A DNA stretch of 43,928 nt, from IMG/VR virus record IMGVR_UViG_3300017963_000389, positions 1-43,928 of that record. One strand, written 5' to 3'. Source of the stretch: a virus. The position numbers and the translations under genes are program-made. Below are positions 32,737 through 39,384 of this stretch, piece by piece. The notes beneath the pieces were generated by a model that worked only from the letters and a program-made list of their open reading frames with translations, did not search any database and was not told where the DNA came from. Positions within the stretch are counted from its first letter, which is position 1, and every line of letters starts with the position of its first letter.

Positions 32737-33860
32737 TTGCGATTACACTTTTCACCGACTTGTGAATACCCTAAAGTCTTTAAGAACTCATGCACATAAT
32801 CACAACCCAAAGTATATACTTTGTTCATCTTCACCCTGTACTGAATCTCCTGATCCCTCACAGGAGCACCCATACGCTGATTCCACTCAAGAACAGCCTG
32901 TAACACCTCACCAGGGTCCATCTCAGCCTTCAACTCATTAATAAGAATAAACATCGCCCTCTGATATCCATCACCAACAGCCCTAAAATCATCACCCAAA
33001 ATGAAATTCACACAATCCTGCACTCCTGGCTTCTTCGGATTAATCCACTTCATCAAACTTGATTCTCTGCGCTTAACCTTACCCCTCTTCCGTTCAGCAT
33101 CCCTCTTCGCAAAGTAATCAAGCACCAAGCCCTCAGGATCATTCGGCTCGCTCATCCTCAACCCTCCAATGCGAGGATAAATCCTGTTCTCTTCGTTGCA
33201 GATGTAAGGAACGAAGCTCACATCCTTCCAAGTATAACCAAGAAAGGTTTTATACCCGAGCTTGTTCCTGCTCATCTCACTCCTTATCAGGTGCTTTGGG
33301 TTTGCCATGTCAGTATCAAACTTCCTGAGCCCGAGATCCCAGCAGGTTATCATTTTCATCCTGAGATATGCCATGAATTGCTTGACAAACGTGCTTTTAT
33401 ACCTGTGTTCATTGATTATCCTTTCCTGCAAAGCCATGTTAATGTTTAGAAGGCACTTGAAACTGAAATAAACATGAATATGGACACTTTTATTCCCAGA
33501 ATAGTAATAGAGGGGTTGGAAGCCTTCCTTCTCTAATATCGCACCTATGAGCTTCACAGCATCATAATTCTCTTCGTATGTAGGGTAGTCAGATTCAATA
33601 ACGATCTCACAAGGCAACACACTACGATGAACATCATAAGCATTCCTGAGCTCCTCAAAACTGAACCCACCATACCAAGTCTTCCACTGAGTCCACTTAT
33701 CCCTATCATCCTTGTCCTTCACCGCAAGCTTCATGCTATTCTCAGACAAGTGATTAAGCTCCATCAAATGATAGTACCTCTGAGTGGCTATGCTCATATC
33801 CAAGTTTCCCTGAAGGTAATCCCACCCAGTCCAATCAAAATAAGGGTTTGCATACATCAT
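32730..33860 (-). CDS. Archaeo-eukaryotic primase (AEP superfamily)
   Basis: 376 residues from ATG 33860, which overlaps the helicase stop as ATGA. The catalytic core shows IVIESDYP (Glu89/Asp91), YYYSGNKSVHIHVYF (the sxH motif, His127/129) and KFDTDMANPKHLIRSEMSRN followed by KLGYKT (third acidic motif and nucleotide-binding loop), as in AEP primases. The C-terminal third is helical and ends with two Cys (LGCDY, GEKC). It makes primers for viral replication with the MCM-like helicase. Confidence 0.8.
   Translation of the reverse strand: MMYANPYFDWTGWDYLQGNLDMSIATQRYYHLMELNHLSENSMKLAVKDKDDRDKWTQWKTWYGGFSFEELRNAYDVHRSVLPCEIVIESDYPTYEENYDAVKLIGAILEKEGFQPLYYYSGNKSVHIHVYFSFKCLLNINMALQERIINEHRYKSTFVKQFMAYLRMKMITCWDLGLRKFDTDMANPKHLIRSEMSRNKLGYKTFLGYTWKDVSFVPYICNEENRIYPRIGGLRMSEPNDPEGLVLDYFAKRDAERKRGKVKRRESSLMKWINPKKPGVQDCVNFILGDDFRAVGDGYQRAMFILINELKAEMDPGEVLQAVLEWNQRMGAPVRDQEIQYRVKMNKVYTLGCDYVHEFLKTLGYSQVGEKCNRKI
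32809..32823 (-). promoter_or_regulatory. AAAGTATATACTTT palindrome inside the primase gene
   Basis: AAAGTATATACTTT (32809-32822), a perfect 14-bp palindrome, lies about 100 bp upstream of the palindrome near 32715 and within primase codons. A repressor bound to both could loop the DNA. The spacing and repeat suggest an operator pair, which is inferred. Confidence 0.5.
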
Positions 33861-35944
33861 TCTGCAAGCTCCAAGTTTGCATTCTCCATCCAATGAGGCC
33901 GAACAGTACCATCATCTTCAATTATAAGCCCCATATCCCTCAGAATCACATAGCTCATCCTGTACTCGTTCTTGCTCATCTCCTTCTCAGCAAACTCTTC
34001 AGTCTCAAAACGATTCACAGGCCGCTTCTTCTCACAAATCTTACGATACAAATACTGTGCGTTCTCAGGAAGATAGTATTGTCTGCGCTCTAAAGGAAGC
34101 CTCTTAATCTTCTCAGCATCAACCCAAGACCTGATGATAGAACTCCACACCTCCCTGCACAAGTTATAATCCTGCTCCTGCGCACTAAAAGCCATATCAT
34201 GCGAGAAAAGACACCTCGCCTTCACAAGCCCATCCAACAAGCACTTCAAATGATGCTTATGCCTGGTCTTATAATGGCTCAACAAGTCCTCAGAAAGCAA
34301 AGGCAAAGGCTCTGCATGGATCTCCCTGAGCTTTGCATCATCCATGTCAACCTGAAAAGTATGCAAGTAATCCAGTATGCTCACCCAATCCTTATCATCC
34401 ATGTCATAATCATGCTCCCTCAAATCAAGCTCGTCAGCATTCCTGATCATGTTAACGTGCTGGCTCGTCTGATAATAAATCAGCCACCTTGAAAGAAAAC
34501 TCATGTCAAACGCCTTTAACAAGTCCTCAACTGCATGAACTTCCTTCACAGGATTACTTGTTGCGAAAGCTCGAGCTGTCATGTTCACCTTGATACTGCT
34601 GATTCCAGACCCTGCTTCCCTCTTCTGATGCTCCAACAAGTCATTCATCATAGCAACACTCTCCTCCCTATCACTCCCTTCCTTCGTTGTCTTTGTCCTG
34701 ACAATGCAGCGCAGGAACTCATCCAAGAAAGCAAACCTGTTGCTCTCAGCAAGATATCCAAGCTTTGCAGGGCTGTGCCTAAAGCTCGGAATGAGATTCT
34801 TTAACGTGCTACTGCTTCCTGAGAACAGGAATCGAGCTTCCTTCGACCTAGCCCATAGCCTGTTCAGAAGCGTCGACTTCCCACTCCCAGGATCTCCAAT
34901 CATAAGAATGTGCATTGGGTACTCGTTCTCCAAGCCATACTTTGCGTGAAGAAGCCACCCCCAGACAAGCCATTTAAACCAGACAGGATGCTTTTGGATG
35001 ACCATCTTGCCTGTTTTCTTGTGCTTGATAGTGAAAGGCAACTCAAAAAGGTTACGCTTATTAATATTGAGAAATGCAAGTCTGGCCTTGAACTCTCCAT
35101 GATCCTTGTACTTAATAATCCTGTTCTTCACACTCTGAGCGAAGATGTAAGGTAGCTTTGTCGGAAGCCTGCTGCTCTCAGTGAGGATCTTATAATCATC
35201 AACCTGAGTCACCACCCCAGTAACTATGTAATCCCCGATAGTCAAGTCATCCTTTGTCAACAAGATGAAGTCCTGGTTGTGCTCACTGATGAACCTGTAC
35301 ACCCTGAACGGAACTTCAATCTCCTTTATCTTCACATACTCCTTCAGGCTGACCTTCTCACCGAACAAAGCTATTTTTTTGATGAACGGATCTCCTGTTT
35401 CTTTGTCAACCTTCTTGCTTTCAACAAGTGTCGCAACAGGAATTTTTTGTGGATGCTCGAACACTTCCGCAACAATCTTCCCGTAAAGAGTTTTCTCCCT
35501 GCTGATATAGAACTTAATAAGCCCTGTTTTTTCATAGACACCGTTGGTGAGGCGCTTGAGCTGTTCGTAGTTGAATCCAAGATGGATTCCAACGATGCCT
35601 TCGGTATTATAACCGACCCTGCTGTACTTGGCAATCCATTCTTGTTCAACTTGATCTTCCGCTTCTTGATAAAGACTGATTTGCTTTGTTTCCTTGTGCC
35701 TCTCGATTTCTTCATCGAGGAATCTGAGATCCTCATTTTCCACCCCCTCACTCATCAAATAAGTCTTGATACGAGTGAGAATATCCAAGAATTCTTGTTT
35801 GTTCTTCGCATTAATGTCTTCAGGAATACTACTGCACATGAGAGCAAGCTCTGATTCTATCCTCCTCCACATAGCATAGCCCCCAAAGCTGTTCTTCAGG
35901 AGTTCCATGATGATAGCCTTTTGGCTGGAGGATTTAATTTCCAT
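33857..35944 (-). CDS. mcm: MCM-like replicative helicase
   Basis: 695 residues. The N-terminal part includes an OB-like stretch (GDYIVTGVVTQVDDYKIL, about 238-255). The AAA+ core has Walker A GDPGSGKS (350-357), Walker B FAFLDE (404-409), a pre-sensor insert (LLEHQKREAGSGISSIKVNM), sensor 1 ATSNP (461-465) and SRW (485-487) in place of the usual SRF arginine finger. A winged-helix-like region follows (CEKKRPVNRFETEEFAEKEM). It is a divergent MCM that unwinds the viral replication fork. The start is preceded by GAGGTTCT and overlaps the gene before it. Confidence 0.8.
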   Translation of the reverse strand: MEIKSSSQKAIIMELLKNSFGGYAMWRRIESELALMCSSIPEDINAKNKQEFLDILTRIKTYLMSEGVENEDLRFLDEEIERHKETKQISLYQEAEDQVEQEWIAKYSRVGYNTEGIVGIHLGFNYEQLKRLTNGVYEKTGLIKFYISREKTLYGKIVAEVFEHPQKIPVATLVESKKVDKETGDPFIKKIALFGEKVSLKEYVKIKEIEVPFRVYRFISEHNQDFILLTKDDLTIGDYIVTGVVTQVDDYKILTESSRLPTKLPYIFAQSVKNRIIKYKDHGEFKARLAFLNINKRNLFELPFTIKHKKTGKMVIQKHPVWFKWLVWGWLLHAKYGLENEYPMHILMIGDPGSGKSTLLNRLWARSKEARFLFSGSSSTLKNLIPSFRHSPAKLGYLAESNRFAFLDEFLRCIVRTKTTKEGSDREESVAMMNDLLEHQKREAGSGISSIKVNMTARAFATSNPVKEVHAVEDLLKAFDMSFLSRWLIYYQTSQHVNMIRNADELDLREHDYDMDDKDWVSILDYLHTFQVDMDDAKLREIHAEPLPLLSEDLLSHYKTRHKHHLKCLLDGLVKARCLFSHDMAFSAQEQDYNLCREVWSSIIRSWVDAEKIKRLPLERRQYYLPENAQYLYRKICEKKRPVNRFETEEFAEKEMSKNEYRMSYVILRDMGLIIEDDGTVRPHWMENANLELAE

Positions 35945-36116
35945 CTTCGAGAACCTCTATCTCGCAGTTGCTTCCATGAAACCGCTTGATCTTCCTTGTC
36001 TTTTTATCTCTGAACACCACGAATCCGTCTTCTAATTCGTAGCCGTCAACAGTGAAGGTTAGAATTTGGCCTTGAAGCGCCTTTACACTGATTTTGCATC
36101 TCGTTCTCACTCTCAT
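35934..36116 (-). CDS. Small beta-rich protein before MCM
   Basis: 60 residues: RCKISVKALQGQILTFTVDG YELEDG... alternates strands like a small SH3/OB barrel. It is the first gene after the third palindrome promoter and overlaps the MCM start by 11 nt. No family is recognised. It may be a DNA-binding accessory of replication. A poor ribosome site (GGAAAA) suggests a different start mode. Confidence 0.55.
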   Translation of the reverse strand: MRVRTRCKISVKALQGQILTFTVDGYELEDGFVVFRDKKTRKIKRFHGSNCEIEVLEDGN

Positions 36117-36160
36117 TTTTCGTAATTTTCCACAAAATTTTTTTTTTGCGGAAATCTTAT

Positions 36161-36183
36161 TGTATATACTTTGTTATTTAATT
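36161..36183 (-). promoter_or_regulatory. TATA box and AGTATATACA site of the MCM operon
   Basis: On the minus strand, ATTAAATAAC (36174-36183) is followed by AAAGTATATACA (36161-36172), nine of ten bases of the palindrome. The order (TATA, 2-6 bp, palindrome) is the same as at 101-120 and 32711-32735. The start site is expected near 36152, giving a leader of about 36 nt to ATG 36116. Confidence 0.6.
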
Positions 36184-36303
36184 ATTTCGGTGATTGAACA
36201 TCCATTTCGCAACATCCCACACCCATACGAGTGGCAGGATTAAAAAGCAGATGGCTGTTAATATTATGATACTAAGTGCCCATCCCCAAGTTCGCTCTCG
36301 CAA
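36178..36303 (-). CDS. Small membrane protein (41 aa)
   Basis: TTG 36303 to TAA 36178. The product (start MRERTWGWALSII) has one strong hydrophobic segment of about 18 residues (ALSIIILTAICFLILPLV) and an amphipathic end. GGAGGTG lies just upstream (about 36308-36314). It overlaps the 3' end of the zinc-ribbon gene, and its stop lies in the TATA box of the next operon. A short membrane protein of unknown function. Confidence 0.5.
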   Translation of the reverse strand: MRERTWGWALSIIILTAICFLILPLVWVWDVAKWMFNHRNN

Positions 36304-36404
36304 TACACACCTCCGCATTCAGGGCATTCAAACTCAACAACACTATCATTGATGACTTCTATGAGCAAGCACCCGCAGCCAGGACAAAAAAAATCATCTA
36401 TCAT
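36264..36404 (-). CDS. Small zinc-ribbon protein
   Basis: 46 residues from ATG 36404. FFCPGCGCLLIEV and FECPECGGVYCE form a CxxC...CxxC zinc ribbon, typical of archaeal transcription or nucleic-acid-binding proteins. Its start overlaps the previous stop (ATGATAGATGA). Longer in-frame starts (ATG 36434, 36467) would add a hydrophobic stretch inside the previous gene and look less likely. Confidence 0.6.
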   Translation of the reverse strand: MIDDFFCPGCGCLLIEVINDSVVEFECPECGGVYCESELGDGHLVS

Positions 36405-36588
36405 CAGCAGCAAAAGCAGCCAAGCCGCTTCCATCGTATTTTTTCTCCTCTGTGTAATCCCAGTCAAACCTCAGTCGCTCATCCTCAGAGATCTTAAAGT
36501 ACGCATTAACCCTGAACTTGATGTTGTTCTCATTGCAGAAAGCAAGAAGAGCCTCCATCCTCTTATTTAATTCTTCTTTCATGTTCAT
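36394..36588 (-). CDS. Small protein at the border of the palindrome element
   Basis: 64 residues, charged (MKEELNKRMEALLAFCNENN; RLRFDWDYTEEKKYDG). The ATG at 36588 is only 8 bp from the outer palindrome at 36596. No ribosome site is visible, so it may be read from a transcript crossing the palindrome or have had its normal upstream region displaced by an insertion. ATG 36582 is also in frame. Function unknown. Confidence 0.5.
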   Translation of the reverse strand: MNMKEELNKRMEALLAFCNENNIKFRVNAYFKISEDERLRFDWDYTEEKKYDGSGLAAFAADDR

Positions 36589-36595
36589 AAAAATG

Positions 36596-36954
36596 TGCTG
36601 AGGATACCCATAACTTTAGTTATGGGAGGAATCAGCACTCACCTCTTGAATCTTAGTTTTGAATACTCTAATAAAATCACGATTTCTTAGAGATTTCTCT
36701 TCCCTTGTGTTGTCAGTATCTTCCCCATCAAAAAGAAATGTTTCCATCTCTTTCAATGCTTTTTCCATTATATTAAAAGCAGATTTAAAACCAGTCCATA
36801 CGCAACCAGCTTCAAGTTTATATTTACTAGTTCCTACTCCTTGCATCTCTAAATAATCAGTTTCTTCCTTATGGTGTTTTCTAAAAAGTTCTTTTAGTTG
36901 TTCTTTATCCATCTTCTTTTCCTCCTTTAAAAGCCCCCATCTTTAGATGGTGGG
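36596..36954 (-). mobile_element. Palindrome-bounded element, possibly IS200/IS605-derived
   Basis: An AT-rich stretch bounded by hairpins with TTTA loops: CCCATAAC-TTTA-GTTATGGG at 36607-36626, enclosed by TGCTGA/TCAGCA (36596-36601 and 36632-36637), and CCCCCATC-TTTA-GATGGTGGG at 36934-36954. IS605-type elements and their non-autonomous derivatives (PATEs) have such sub-terminal palindromes. It carries one ORF (36616-36912) whose last codons lie in the left hairpin, as TnpB genes often do. No transposase is present, so it would be mobilised in trans, if at all. Confidence 0.5.
36616..36912 (-). CDS. Cargo protein of the palindrome-bounded element
   Basis: 98 residues from ATG 36912 with GGAGG (36921-36925) spaced 8 nt. 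The sequence is helical and charged (KEQLKELFRKHHKEETDYLE; KSAFNIMEKALKEMETFLFD) with one Cys. The codons are more AT-rich than neighbours, suggesting transfer. It is not recognisably a transposase. Its final residues (VSADSSHN) run into the left hairpin. Confidence 0.55.
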   Translation of the reverse strand: MDKEQLKELFRKHHKEETDYLEMQGVGTSKYKLEAGCVWTGFKSAFNIMEKALKEMETFLFDGEDTDNTREEKSLRNRDFIRVFKTKIQEVSADSSHN

Positions 36955-36960
36955 ATTGTG

Positions 36961-37080
36961 TTACTTCACCTCTTGTTTGCAATAAGGACAATACTGTGTC
37001 CAATGCGCTTTCTTAAGCCCCTTTAATATAAGGACTTCAAAGCCGCAGCTTGGACACAGCCTCTTGTACTCATCCTGCAA
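36961..37080 (-). CDS. Small zinc-ribbon protein (39 aa), TTG start
   Basis: TTG 37080 to TAA 36961. LCPSCGFEVL and YCPYCKQEV form a CxxC...CxxC ribbon in 39 residues. It overlaps the previous stop by about 10 nt. The TTG start and weak ribosome site lower confidence. The cysteine pattern is strong and the right-hand hairpin of the mobile element begins 7 bp after its stop. Confidence 0.5.
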   Translation of the reverse strand: MQDEYKRLCPSCGFEVLILKGLKKAHWTQYCPYCKQEVK

Positions 37081-37531
37081 CAGTAATGCAGTACCCGCTT
37101 GGGTAACAGTAGCCTCCTTCAATTTCAACCCTCTTTTGTGTTCTTTCCGCTTTTATAATCGCTGCTCCTTTAGGATCTCCTCCTGCTTCAATCAAGTCCA
37201 TACGCTCATGTGCAGCTTCCAACTCTGCCTTTGTAGCAAAGATTGCCATGAGGTACTCCATGAAATGATCGTAATAGTCAAATAAGAATTCTGTGCCGAT
37301 AAGCCACTTGCTGATTTTTTCATCAGTGTAAGTGCTTCCTCCCCCTCCTGAGCTGACGTCAATTACTGGTGGGTCAACTGGGGGTGGTGGGATAGGACAC
37401 CTTCCTCCGTTAATTGGCTCGGGTGCTTGTTCGTATTCGCTTCTCGCTTCAACCGAGATGGCAAAGCTCAAAACCATGCAGAGAACCCCGATGATCACTG
37501 CAATCAGCCATACTTTCTGTTGATATGTCAT
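37070..37531 (-). CDS. Exported or membrane-anchored protein with proline-rich linker
   Basis: 153 residues. Residues 7-25 (VWLIAVIIGVLCMVLSFAIS) are a signal or anchor. A Pro/Gly linker follows (CPIPPPPVDPPVIDVSSGGG), then a helical part with EKISKWLIGTEFLFDYYDHF and a coiled stretch. The end has YCYPSGYCITVAG. GGAGGTAATTTGA precedes ATG 37531. Probably anchored with its domain outside the cell. No family is recognised. Confidence 0.55.
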   Translation of the reverse strand: MTYQQKVWLIAVIIGVLCMVLSFAISVEARSEYEQAPEPINGGRCPIPPPPVDPPVIDVSSGGGGSTYTDEKISKWLIGTEFLFDYYDHFMEYLMAIFATKAELEAAHERMDLIEAGGDPKGAAIIKAERTQKRVEIEGGYCYPSGYCITVAG

Positions 37532-37566
37532 TCAAATTACCTCCAATTACTGTTTGAGAGTGGGCC

Positions 37567-37724
37567 CGACAAGCCTTTAACGACGATCTAGCAGAGGTAA
37601 AGCCCTCAACAGGGAACCACCCCTGAAAAGGTGAAACCTCAGTGCCTACTTCATCGTCGGGTTTATGGCTGAAACCCTGTCTTCCGCCAAGATAGAACAG
37701 GGGAAAGCTGAGGTGGGCTTGTCG
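37567..37724. ncRNA. Structured RNA candidate in an intergenic region
   Basis: A 158-nt stretch without a convincing gene that folds into a closed, multi-helix form. CGACAAGCC (37567-37575) pairs perfectly with GGCTTGTCG (37716-37724). CGACGAT (37581-37587) pairs with ATCGTCG (37653-37659). Inside are hairpins CAGGG/CCCTG (37610-37625), GGGTTT/AAACCC (37659-37677) and CCCTGT/ACAGGG (37675-37702). CCTCAG (37637-37642) and CTGAGG (37708-37713) could form a pseudoknot. The strand is undecided. A TATA-like TTTTTATA on the minus strand (about 37760-37767) would start transcription just upstream. Confidence 0.45.
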
Positions 37725-37771
37725 ATTTGCCCCTCAACCTAATCCCTGCGCATCTAACTATAAAAAGTTTG

Positions 37772-37957
37772 TTATACAACAAGCTGTGCCTGAGCATACG
37801 CTCTAACTGCCTTTGCATTGTCAATCTTGGCTTGGAACTCTTTTGGCTTTGAGTAGTCCCCATAGATCTTCACAGCTCCTCCCTTGCTTGGAGTGCCTAT
37901 CTCCAAAGAATCAGGGTTGTCATTGTGATGAAGATGGGTGTGCTTTTGTTCTTCCAT
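37772..37957 (-). CDS. Small His-rich protein
   Basis: 61 residues. EEQKHTHLHHNDNPDSLEIG has several His. It then continues TPSKGGAVKIYGDYSKPKEF and a helical end. The gene follows the coiled-coil gene by 2 nt and precedes the structured intergenic region. No family is recognised. His content could bind metal. Confidence 0.55.
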   Translation of the reverse strand: MEEQKHTHLHHNDNPDSLEIGTPSKGGAVKIYGDYSKPKEFQAKIDNAKAVRAYAQAQLVV

Positions 37958-37959
37958 GC

Positions 37960-38220
37960 TTAATCACCTCCTGAGTTGACTATGCGAGAGATCCTTTCTC
38001 GAATGTTGATCTGGCTCTTGGCTCTGACTCCGAGCTTCTTCCAGGCATAGATCTCTTTCAAAACCCCTTCGATCAGGGCTTTTTCCGCCTTTAATCTTTC
38101 CTTAAAGGCGACGAGTTCCTGTGCCTTTTGTTCCTTTGCCTCTTTCCTCTGCCTTCTGGCTTCATCTCTCATGCGCTGAAGTTCAGCTTCTTTTTCCTTT
38201 ATCTCATCTGGTGTTACCAT
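37960..38220 (-). CDS. Coiled-coil protein (86 aa)
   Basis: 86 residues, almost entirely helical and charged (EIKEKEAELQRMRDEARRQR, KEAKEQKAQELVAFKERLKA). It looks like a long coiled coil with a short C-terminal domain. The ribosome site upstream is GGAGG-like. No family is recognised. It lies among several small coiled-coil genes and may form a complex with them. Confidence 0.6.
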   Translation of the reverse strand: MVTPDEIKEKEAELQRMRDEARRQRKEAKEQKAQELVAFKERLKAEKALIEGVLKEIYAWKKLGVRAKSQINIRERISRIVNSGGD

Positions 38221-38234
38221 CGTTTATTCCCTCC

Positions 38235-38504
38235 TCAGATTTTTTCATTCCAGAGAGTCATCCCTCTGCGTTTCCTTTTTTCGTATTGCTCGAGGTCTTT
38301 GCGGTCAAGTTCTGTTTGTTCAAACAGGGTGATTCCTCGAGCCATTCCTATGAATGAGAGTTGGAGCAGTCTGAATTGTCGGATTGCTTGGTTTCTGCTT
38401 TGATCGAGGAATTTGCAATCTTCTTGCAGTTGTAGGATTTTTTCGTTCCTCTCTTTGTTCACATCAATTGTTGATGGTTCTTTAACTTCTTTTTTTTCAG
38501 TCAT
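38235..38504 (-). CDS. Helical coiled-coil protein (89 aa)
   Basis: 89 residues. NKERNEKILQLQEDCKFLDQ followed by SRNQAIRQFRLLQLSFIGMA forms a helical hairpin and the end is basic (RKDLEQYEKRKRRGMTLWNE). ATG 38504 overlaps the previous stop by 8 nt, and GGAGGG lies upstream. Unknown function. Confidence 0.6.
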   Translation of the reverse strand: MTEKKEVKEPSTIDVNKERNEKILQLQEDCKFLDQSRNQAIRQFRLLQLSFIGMARGITLFEQTELDRKDLEQYEKRKRRGMTLWNEKI

Positions 38505-38661
38505 TATGTTCTCCCTCCAATTCTTGTTGAATAACTAAGTGGTTGTGCCAATGATCTTTGTTCACGCTGAGTTTTCCTTTAGGAAGATGATATTTGAGCC
38601 TTAACAATTCGATGACTTCTTCCATCGGAATACTTATTATTTCTTTTCTGATTAAAGGCAC
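38497..38661 (-). CDS. Small protein (54 aa), GTG start
   Basis: GTG 38661 to TGA 38497 gives VPLIRKEIISIPMEEVIELL and then RLKYHLPKGKLSVNKDHWHN HLV..., 54 residues. GAGGTG (38668-38673) is well spaced and overlaps the previous stop. The sequence has strands and a helix with two or three His. The next gene's ATG overlaps its end by 8 nt, so it is part of the operon. Unknown function. Confidence 0.5.
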   Translation of the reverse strand: MPLIRKEIISIPMEEVIELLRLKYHLPKGKLSVNKDHWHNHLVIQQELEGEHND

Positions 38662-38663
38662 GA

Positions 38664-38888
38664 TTACACCTCTGTATGCGGACAGTAACTCGTTAAGCGA
38701 GTGTGCTGTTCAAACTTGTCCTTCAGCTTTGACAACTCTTTTTCCATGCTTCGGACATCCAATATGAGCTGATTCAACATTTGCTCATTACTAACCACAC
38801 GCTTAATAAGCTCATCGATCCTGCGATTAGTAGCTACGAAAGCAACCTCAAGATTGCTTTCTGGCTTGTGCGATTTTTTTGAACTCAT
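38664..38888 (-). CDS. Small coiled-coil protein (74 aa)
   Basis: 74 residues from ATG 38888 with GGAGG (38895-38899) 6 nt ahead. NLEVAFVATNRRIDELIKRV then VSNEQMLNQLILDVRSMEKE and KLKDKFEQHTRL are heptad-like. It overlaps the previous gene by about 40 nt. One Cys near the end. A candidate partner of neighbouring coiled-coil proteins. Confidence 0.6.
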   Translation of the reverse strand: MSSKKSHKPESNLEVAFVATNRRIDELIKRVVSNEQMLNQLILDVRSMEKELSKLKDKFEQHTRLTSYCPHTEV

Positions 38889-39045
38889 CGGCAACCTCCC
38901 CCCTCAATACTTCTCTAATTTTTCCGAGCTTCTGTTTGAGATCTGCCTCGTTCTCGTACTCAATCGGCTCATCCACGATTCCAACAGTGACTTTATCGTA
39001 GTTTTGGCTCAGTGCGATTTCAACATTGAATTTGCTCGTTTTCAT
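38848..39045 (-). CDS. Small alpha/beta protein (65 aa), leaderless start
   Basis: 65 residues: SKFNVEIALSQNYDKVTVGI V then a helical half (EADLKQKLGKIREVLRGEVA). TATATAAA at 39068-39075 on the minus strand is centred 26 bp from the ATG at 39045, so the mRNA is probably leaderless and this begins a new transcription unit. Function unknown. Confidence 0.6.
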   Translation of the reverse strand: MKTSKFNVEIALSQNYDKVTVGIVDEPIEYENEADLKQKLGKIREVLRGEVADEFKKIAQARKQS

Positions 39046-39065
39046 AAGATTAGAAAAGAGGGCTT

Positions 39066-39077
39066 CCTTTATATACC
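39066..39077 (-). promoter_or_regulatory. TATA box for a leaderless leftward transcript
   Basis: GGTATATAAAGG (minus strand, 39066-39077) holds TATATAAA centred 26 bp from ATG 39045. This is the standard distance for archaeal TATA box to start site. It lies 60 bp after an upstream hairpin terminator, so it opens a fresh operon. Confidence 0.65.
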
Positions 39078-39107
39078 TTCAGCCAAAGGTATTCACAAAA
39101 ACATGAA

Positions 39108-39135
39108 TCAGAAAAAGAATAAGGGGTGTGACCCC
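39108..39135 (-). terminator. Hairpin and T-tract terminator
   Basis: On the minus strand a GC-rich hairpin (GGGGT-CAC-ACCCC, 39123-39135) is followed by TTATTCTTTTTC. It lies about 60-90 bp after the stop at 39196. The element looks like an intrinsic terminator and matches the one at the right end (ACCCCTTATT then Ts). Confidence 0.5.
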
Positions 39136-39195
39136 CCAAACCCCACCGATTCCATCAGGGGGTGTCCTTCAGAAATATCGATGGGTAAACAGAGA

Positions 39196-39384
39196 TCACA
39201 CCTTTCCTTCATTTAGAGCTTCAAGTTCATTAATCTTTCGTTCCAAGACTTTGAGCTTCATGTCAAACTCTATGTGCTTGTTCCAATGATACCTCATCCT
39301 CTCTTTGTACTGCAACCTCTTGCGAAGCAGAGCCACAATCTCTTTCTTTCTACTTCCATACTTGTGTTTGACATAAACCATCAT
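39196..39384 (-). CDS. Basic coiled-coil protein (62 aa)
   Basis: 62 residues, rich in Lys and Arg (KYGSRKKEIVALLRKRLQYK; KLKVLERKINELEALNEG). ATG 39384 overlaps the previous stop as ATGA. Helical heptads suggest a coiled coil. Basic charge suggests nucleic-acid contact. Last gene before a terminator. Confidence 0.55.
   Translation of the reverse strand: MMVYVKHKYGSRKKEIVALLRKRLQYKERMRYHWNKHIEFDMKLKVLERKINELEALNEGKV

Noticed and set aside
37567-37724. Resemblance to RNase P RNA (GAGGTAAAGCC and AGAACAGGGG on the plus strand).
   Set aside because: The CR-I and CR-V consensus (GAGGAAAGUC and ACAGAA..GGCUUA) are not met in the right order, and the size and helix placement do not fit. It is kept only as an unclassified structured RNA candidate.
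37663-37863. A leftward frame of 66 codons over the structured region.
   Set aside because: It overlaps a better-supported gene (37772-37957), lacks a ribosome site and covers the helices of the RNA candidate.
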